A DNA stretch of 64,000 nt, from positions 224,025 to 288,024 of the forward strand of contig JAOAPN010000003.1 of NCBI GenBank assembly GCA_025462885.1, written 5' to 3'. A program made the position numbers and the translations under genes. A model generated the notes under the pieces. It made no database searches and was not told where the DNA came from. It saw only the letters and a list, made by a program, of their open reading frames with translations. Positions 57,810 through 64,000 of this stretch are shown piece after piece; position 1 is the stretch's first letter, and the number at the start of each line of letters is the position of its first letter. Source of the stretch: Acidobacteriaceae bacterium (lineage in GTDB: Bacteria; Acidobacteriota; Terriglobia; Terriglobales; Acidobacteriaceae).

Positions 57810-59993
57810 TCAGTGCTTCGCTGGCATCTCCGTCTCGAACCATGCCAAAGCCCGCTCCATCACATCGCGTCGATGCTCGGGATCGCGGAAGCCATGTCCT
57901 TCGTTCGGATATACCACCAACTGCGTCTTGACGCCTTCCGCCCGCAGCGCGTGCCAGAACTCGAAGCTCTGCGGAGCAGGGCACTCGCCATCGCGATCCC
58001 CCACTACGACCAGCGTCGGCGTCTTTACCTGGTGAATGAACTCGATCGCCGAGCTCTTCGCGTACACGGCCGGATCGTCATAGACCGTCGCACCGAAGAA
58101 TGGAACCATCCACTGGTCGATCGAGTTCTCTCCGTAATAACTCTTCCAGTTCGCAATGCCGGCTCCTGCAACCGCAGCTTTGAACCGCGTCGTCTGGGTC
58201 ACGCCGAACATGGTCATAAACCCGCCGTAGCTCCAGCCCGTCAGCCCTTCGCGCGTCGTGTCGATGGGGAAGCGCTTCTCCAGCACATCCATTCCAGCCA
58301 GCACGTCCTTCAGGTCGCCGTAGCCGAAGTCCTTGCGGTTCGCCTGCGTAAACGCTTCGCCCTGCCCGTAGCTGCCCCGCGGATTGGGCATAAACACGAA
58401 GTACCCCAACGCGGAAAAGGGAACTGTACCATAGCCAACGCCGGGCCAATGTGGGGTCACAGCGCTCGATGGCCCTCCGTGGACGCTCACAATCATCGGA
58501 TACTTCTTTGCGGCATCATAGTTCGCCGGATACAGGAGCCAACCCTGCACCCTGAACCCGCCGTTCTCCCACTCCACGCTTTCGGTCTTGCCCCATGCCG
58601 GCTTCATCCCGTCGTTCAGGTGGGTAATCTGCTTCAAGTGATCCAGCGGCCCGGCCCAGACCTCGGGAGCCTGCGCGAACGAACTGCGAATCAACGCGAC
58701 CTCACCCTTTCCCTTCGCAGCAGAATCAGCCATGGAGATCGACATCACTCTTCCGCCCGAACCGATCGACTCCGCATAGCTTGTACCTGCAGCATTCGTC
58801 TGCAAATCTTTACCAGTCGTCAGATCGAGAATCGCCAGATGGCTGTCTCCACCCACATGCTCGGCCAGACGCAATTGCCCGTTGCCATCCCAACTTAGAC
58901 TGGCCACCGACGACTTCCGTTCAGGGGTAACGTTCTTCGGCTCTCCACCGGTCGCCGGAACGAGATACACGTCGCCGCCAGTGGATCCCTGATCGCTCAT
59001 CAATCCACCAATCAGGGCAATCTTCGTCCCATCCGGCGACCACTTCGGCACGGCAATCTGCAAGCCGTGGAGCGACCCCGACACCTTTTGCGGATCGAGA
59101 ATCGACCTGGGCTGGTACGTCCCGGGAGCAGCAGCGTTCAGCGTCTGCATTCCCGGGCGCAGGATCGTCTGTGTGTAAAGCTGTGCGACCCACCAGTTGT
59201 TTTCCCCCGGAGGATTTGCCGCCACGTAGGCTAGTTGTTTCCCGTCCGGCGACCAGTCGAACTCATACACATGCAGCGTTCCGGGAGTGACCTGCGCCGT
59301 GGAACCGCTGGCCAGGTCGACCACGCCGACCCGCTGCACTTCAACGCCATCCTCCCCGACCACACCGCTCCAGGGTTTCATCGCGGCCAGCGCTCCGGCG
59401 CTGCGGGTTGCGTTCTCTACAAAAAGAAATCCGATCGCCTTCCCATCCGGCGACCACGCAGGCTGATCGATCATTCCGGTTACATGAGTCAACTGCTTCA
59501 TTCCATTGCCTGCCAGCGTCCAGACAAAGAGTTGATTCTGCTCCGCCGCCGTCCATCCCGATCCCTGCTTCATGCAATTCGACTGAAACGCGAGTTGTTT
59601 GCCATCCGGCGACCAGACCGGCCAGCTCCCGGAGCAGGCACCGGGTTTACCGTTCGTGACGTTTCCGATGGTGTCCGGCGAGAGGACCCGTTCCCACGCG
59701 CCGTCCTGGGCTGCACCTTCGGGAGCCAGTCCAGTCAAATGAAGCTCCTCCCCGACGGTCCAGGCCACAAATGCACCGTCCGGCGAGATCGCCGCCATGC
59801 TCGGGGTCCGGGTCTTTCCCAGCATCTGCAAGAGCTGCCCCACGCGGGGATCATGCTGCTTCAAGGGAGTCATCGGCTCCGGGTTTCCGCTCTGAGCAAA
59901 AGTCCCGGCCGAGAGTGTTATCAGCAAAGCGATGGTGGCGGCAGGAGGAAGGAGACGAAGACCTGAAAACGAGAAATTGCGGGCCAGAATCAT
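57810..59993 (-). CDS. S9-family prolyl oligopeptidase-type peptidase, secreted, 727 aa
   Basis: The N-terminal beta-propeller shows repeated PD40 motifs such as PVWSPDGKQLAFQSN and PAWSPDGKAIGFLFV. The C-terminal alpha/beta-hydrolase domain has the nucleophile elbow EGLTGWSYGGFMTMFGVTQT (GxSxGG), the aspartate in TPTLVVVGDRDGECPAPQ, and the histidine in VVYPNEGHGFRDPEHR. It belongs to the dipeptidyl-peptidase/acylaminoacyl-peptidase side of family S9. A signal peptide (LLPPAATIALLITLSAGTFA) shows export. The start at ATG 59993 has no strong ribosome site. It is divergent from the str operon. Confidence 0.9.
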   Translation of the reverse strand: MILARNFSFSGLRLLPPAATIALLITLSAGTFAQSGNPEPMTPLKQHDPRVGQLLQMLGKTRTPSMAAISPDGAFVAWTVGEELHLTGLAPEGAAQDGAWERVLSPDTIGNVTNGKPGACSGSWPVWSPDGKQLAFQSNCMKQGSGWTAAEQNQLFVWTLAGNGMKQLTHVTGMIDQPAWSPDGKAIGFLFVENATRSAGALAAMKPWSGVVGEDGVEVQRVGVVDLASGSTAQVTPGTLHVYEFDWSPDGKQLAYVAANPPGENNWWVAQLYTQTILRPGMQTLNAAAPGTYQPRSILDPQKVSGSLHGLQIAVPKWSPDGTKIALIGGLMSDQGSTGGDVYLVPATGGEPKNVTPERKSSVASLSWDGNGQLRLAEHVGGDSHLAILDLTTGKDLQTNAAGTSYAESIGSGGRVMSISMADSAAKGKGEVALIRSSFAQAPEVWAGPLDHLKQITHLNDGMKPAWGKTESVEWENGGFRVQGWLLYPANYDAAKKYPMIVSVHGGPSSAVTPHWPGVGYGTVPFSALGYFVFMPNPRGSYGQGEAFTQANRKDFGYGDLKDVLAGMDVLEKRFPIDTTREGLTGWSYGGFMTMFGVTQTTRFKAAVAGAGIANWKSYYGENSIDQWMVPFFGATVYDDPAVYAKSSAIEFIHQVKTPTLVVVGDRDGECPAPQSFEFWHALRAEGVKTQLVVYPNEGHGFRDPEHRRDVMERALAWFETEMPAKH

Positions 59994-60630
59994 CCGAAAA
60001 GCCTAGCATGTCGGCTGGCAGGGCCGGCAGGCGAGAGGAATGCTCATCTCCTCAGAAGTTTTCCACTGTTTTCCCTCAAATTTGTTGACGCCCCGATTCC
60101 TGCTTGCTATTGTTAGAAGGTTCCGCGAGTATCCGGAGCGCTTCGTCTTGTCGAGTTCGCAGTTTCTGTGGGCGGAAACATAAAGCGAAAGCGGGTTGCA
60201 AGACCCATCGCAGGCATGAGAAGTCAACCTGCGCTACAATGGATACAAGAGATTCACCGCAGTGCTCTTTCAGTAACTACTCGATTTGAGCTGTAGTCTG
60301 CGGCCCATCGCAATCGTGCCTGTGACACCCTCCACCTTGGATGGGCTATACGGGCCGGGACAGCGAAACGGAGTCGGCTCTTTCCGCAAATCGCTCCTTC
60401 AGTAATGTTGGAGTTTTGCCAAGTGAAGGACGCTCGACCACCGTCGACTGTTTTCGTCTGGTTTTGTTGTACCGGTTTACAGACGTGAAGCAGGGAAGAT
60501 CTTCGTCAAGAGACGCTTCAGCGTTCTCATGATTTTTGCGTGTTCGTCTAAACGCAAAAGCGAAGACATCAACCCTCCTGCGCGTTTCAAGATTTTTGAT
60601 CAGGTTTGCACGCATCAGCAAGGAGTCCTA
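59994..60630. other. 637-base region upstream of rpsL
   Basis: No gene is supported. A good promoter lies at 60085-60113, which would give an rpsL leader of about 510 bases unless a nearer promoter exists. A hairpin TTTTGCGT/ACGCAAAA at 60534-60559 sits 70 bases before the start. Confidence 0.5.
60085..60113 (+). promoter_or_regulatory. sigma-70-type promoter upstream of the str operon
   Basis: TTGACG at 60085-60090 and TATTGT at 60108-60113 are separated by 17 bases, a good match to the housekeeping consensus. It is about 520 bases before the rpsL start. Confidence 0.6.
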
Positions 60631-61017
60631 GTGCCTACGTTCCATCAGCTCGTCAAGCAGGGCCGCACGCCCACTCGTTATAAGACTGCCAGCCCCGCGC
60701 TTCAGGGTTCGCCTCAGCGCCGTGGCGTCTGCACCCGCGTGTACACACAGACCCCCAAGAAGCCGAACTCGGCTCTCCGCAAGGTTGCTCGTGTTCGCCT
60801 CACCAACGGGATTGAAGTCACGACCTACATCCCGGGCATCGGCCACAACCTGCAGGAGCACTCGATTGTGCTCATCCGCGGCGGCCGTGTGAAGGATCTG
60901 CCGGGTGTTCGTTACCACGTCGTTCGTGGAACGCTCGACTCCGTCGGCGTTGCGAACCGCAAGCAGAGCCGCTCCAAGTACGGCGCGAAGCGTCCGAAGG
61001 CTGCAGCTTCCAAATAG
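60631..61017 (+). CDS. rpsL: 30S ribosomal protein S12, 128 aa
   Basis: S12 of the decoding centre. [58 protein letters not shown] and [20 protein letters not shown] are the universal S12 blocks, including the lysine and proline positions where streptomycin-resistance mutations occur; none of the resistant changes is seen. The start is GTG 60631 with AAGGAG five bases before it; a longer frame to 60529 has no meaning. It heads rpsL-rpsG-fusA-tuf. Confidence 0.97.
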   Translation: MPTFHQLVKQGRTPTRYKTASPALQGSPQRRGVCTRVYTQTPKKPNSALRKVARVRLTNGIEVTTYIPGIGHNLQEHSIVLIRGGRVKDLPGVRYHVVRGTLDSVGVANRKQSRSKYGAKRPKAAASK

Positions 61018-61023
61018 ATTTTC

Positions 61024-61069
61024 GGCCCAACGGATCTGAGAGTCTAAGGACATCAGATCCGTCGGGGCC
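61024..61069 (+). promoter_or_regulatory. rpsL-rpsG intercistronic hairpin, possible S7 control site
   Basis: A perfect 10-base stem (ACGGATCTGA with TCAGATCCGT) around a 13-base loop is extended by GGCCC/GGGCC. It lies in the 112-base gap between rpsL and rpsG, where S7 binds its own message in E. coli. A second weak stem CACAGC/GCTGTG follows. The role is inferred from position. Confidence 0.5.
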
Positions 61070-61129
61070 CACAACAGGCACAGCTCTTGAGAAGTCACGG
61101 CGCTGTGGGAAGAAGAGAAAGATAAGAGA

Positions 61130-61600
61130 ATGCCCAGAAAAGGTTACATCGCGAAGCGTGAAGTTGCTCCAGACCCGGTTTATAACTCGACCCTGGTGAC
61201 GAAGTTTGTGAACTCCATGATGTGGGGCGGCAAGAAGTCGACCGCGCAGGGAATCTTCTACACCGCAATGACCAATCTCGAGCAGAAGGGTGGCGACGAG
61301 GCCCTCAAGCTGTTCAAGAAGGCCATCGAGAACTGCAAGCCGCTTCTGGAAGTAAAATCCCGCCGCGTCGGCGGAGCCAACTACCAGGTTCCGATCGAAG
61401 TTCTTCCTGAGCGTCGCACCTCACTCGCTATTCGCTGGCTCGTAACCTACGGCCGCGCTCGCGGCGAAAAGGGAATGGTTGACAAGCTTACCGCTGAATT
61501 GCTGGATGCAGCCAACGGCCGTGGCGCTGCGATGAAGAAGAAGGAAGACGTTCATCGTATGGCCGAAGCCAACAAGGCATTCGCGCACTACCGCTGGTAG
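61130..61600 (+). CDS. rpsG: 30S ribosomal protein S7, 156 aa
   Basis: S7 nucleates the head of the 30S subunit and contacts the tRNA exit site. [60 protein letters not shown] and [20 protein letters not shown] are canonical, and the C-terminal [10 protein letters not shown] is intact. Length is the bacterial standard. Second gene of the str operon. Confidence 0.97.
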   Translation: MPRKGYIAKREVAPDPVYNSTLVTKFVNSMMWGGKKSTAQGIFYTAMTNLEQKGGDEALKLFKKAIENCKPLLEVKSRRVGGANYQVPIEVLPERRTSLAIRWLVTYGRARGEKGMVDKLTAELLDAANGRGAAMKKKEDVHRMAEANKAFAHYRW

Positions 61601-61622
61601 TCAGTTTTTTTCAGGTGTCGGT

Positions 61623-61648
61623 TCCCGGCCATCCAGTGATGGCCGGGA
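61623..61648 (+). other. rpsG-fusA intercistronic hairpin
   Basis: TCCCGGCCATC-CAGT-GATGGCCGGGA is a perfect 11-base stem, 22 bases after the rpsG stop, without a following T run. It may slow transcription or protect the upstream message from 3' decay. Confidence 0.6.
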
Positions 61649-61710
61649 GCTGAAAATCGATAACAAAGTTTTGATTTACCGCAGGAAAGCCTGCAGAGAA
61701 GAGACATACC

Positions 61711-63804
<2,094 letters not shown>

Positions 63805-63828
63805 CCCCACACTTCAAGGCGCCAACAC

Positions 63829-63861
63829 TTTAGCAGTACGAATTTAGCAGTCTGAATTTAG
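63829..63861 (+). repeat. short tandem repeat before tuf
   Basis: TTTAGCAGTACGAA, TTTAGCAGTCTGAA and a partial TTTAG stand in tandem in the 73-base fusA-tuf gap. The unit is 14 bases, with two differences between the copies. It may be the product of replication slippage. Confidence 0.8.
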
Positions 63862-63877
63862 ATACACGGAGAGAGTC

Positions 63878-64000
63878 ATGGGCAAGGAAAAGTTTGACCG
63901 GTCAAAGCCGCACGTAAACATTGGGACGGTGGGTCACATTGACCACGGCAAAACGACGCTGACGGCGGCGATCACGAAGGTGTTGTCGAAGCACAACCCG
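63878..64000 (+). CDS. tuf: elongation factor Tu, N-terminal part (cut by window end)
   Basis: The 41 visible codons read [20 protein letters not shown] then [16 protein letters not shown], the universal EF-Tu start with the P-loop GHIDHGKT. The ATG at 63878 follows GGAGAGAG. The gene continues past the window. Its place after fusA completes the str operon order. Confidence 0.97.
   Translation, partial: MGKEKFDRSKPHVNIGTVGHIDHGKTTLTAAITKVLSKHNP

Overview
The window looks like a chromosomal segment of an Acidobacteriota genome, most likely Terriglobia/Acidobacteriaceae (Granulicella, Edaphobacter or Terriglobus type). The evidence is moderately high GC, a VWFA-domain protein of the kind described as acidobacterial, an Oar-like carboxypeptidase-regulatory/TonB-barrel protein, many secreted TPR and beta-propeller proteins, and dispersed palindromic repeats. 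This placement rests on gene content read by eye. No database was searched.

Layout. 1-2.8 kb: the 3' two thirds of an Lhr-type helicase gene and a DUF5522 mini-protein. 2.8-10.5 kb: four leftward envelope genes (DUF5666 protein, Oar-like receptor, VWFA protein, TPR protein), plausibly one operon. 10.7-15.3 kb: a VIT-type iron/manganese transporter and the ergothioneine genes egtB and egtD, with a signal-peptide-bearing Nif3-like gene between them and a small ferredoxin after egtD. 15.4-17.2 kb: moeA-moaC. 17.3-20.5 kb: a TPR protein and DUF3108-DUF2007-queC. 20.7-24.9 kb: a lipid A/core block (waaA-lpxK-waaC-like, then an ICMT-like methyltransferase). 25-30.5 kb: a secreted unknown, a GNAT acetyltransferase, a TetR/DUF5367 divergon with twin operators, a 30-residue cysteine-rich peptide next to a cysteine-rich ECF sigma factor, then trmFO. 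30.6-33.6 kb: der with a long basic extension, a DUF4160/DUF2442 pair and a decayed SDR gene. 33.6-40.5 kb: a DinG-like helicase, nusB and a VOC-lumazine synthase fusion, enoyl-CoA hydratase, a lipoprotein and an MctP-like symporter. 40.6-54.7 kb: an accessory metabolic mix (DUF1440, Tat-RidA, nucleoside permease family, RcnB-like, LLM oxidoreductase, esterase plus FAD dehydrogenase, queE, queD, lactonase, AraC/alcohol dehydrogenase, GDPD). 55.3-60 kb: a large surface lipoprotein and an S9 peptidase. 60-64 kb: the str operon rpsL-rpsG-fusA-tuf, with tuf cut by the window edge.

How genes combine. QueD, QueE and QueC give the route to preQ0, although the three genes lie at two loci. EgtD and EgtB are the two core ergothioneine enzymes. 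MoeA and MoaC belong to molybdenum-cofactor synthesis, and WaaA, LpxK and the heptosyltransferase to lipopolysaccharide.

The least ordinary items are the cysteine-rich peptide/ECF sigma pair, the VOC-RibH fusion, the Der extension, the exported Nif3 protein, and three families of foldable dispersed repeats (two of them with more than one copy in the window). No rRNA, tRNA, CRISPR array or transposase gene was found.
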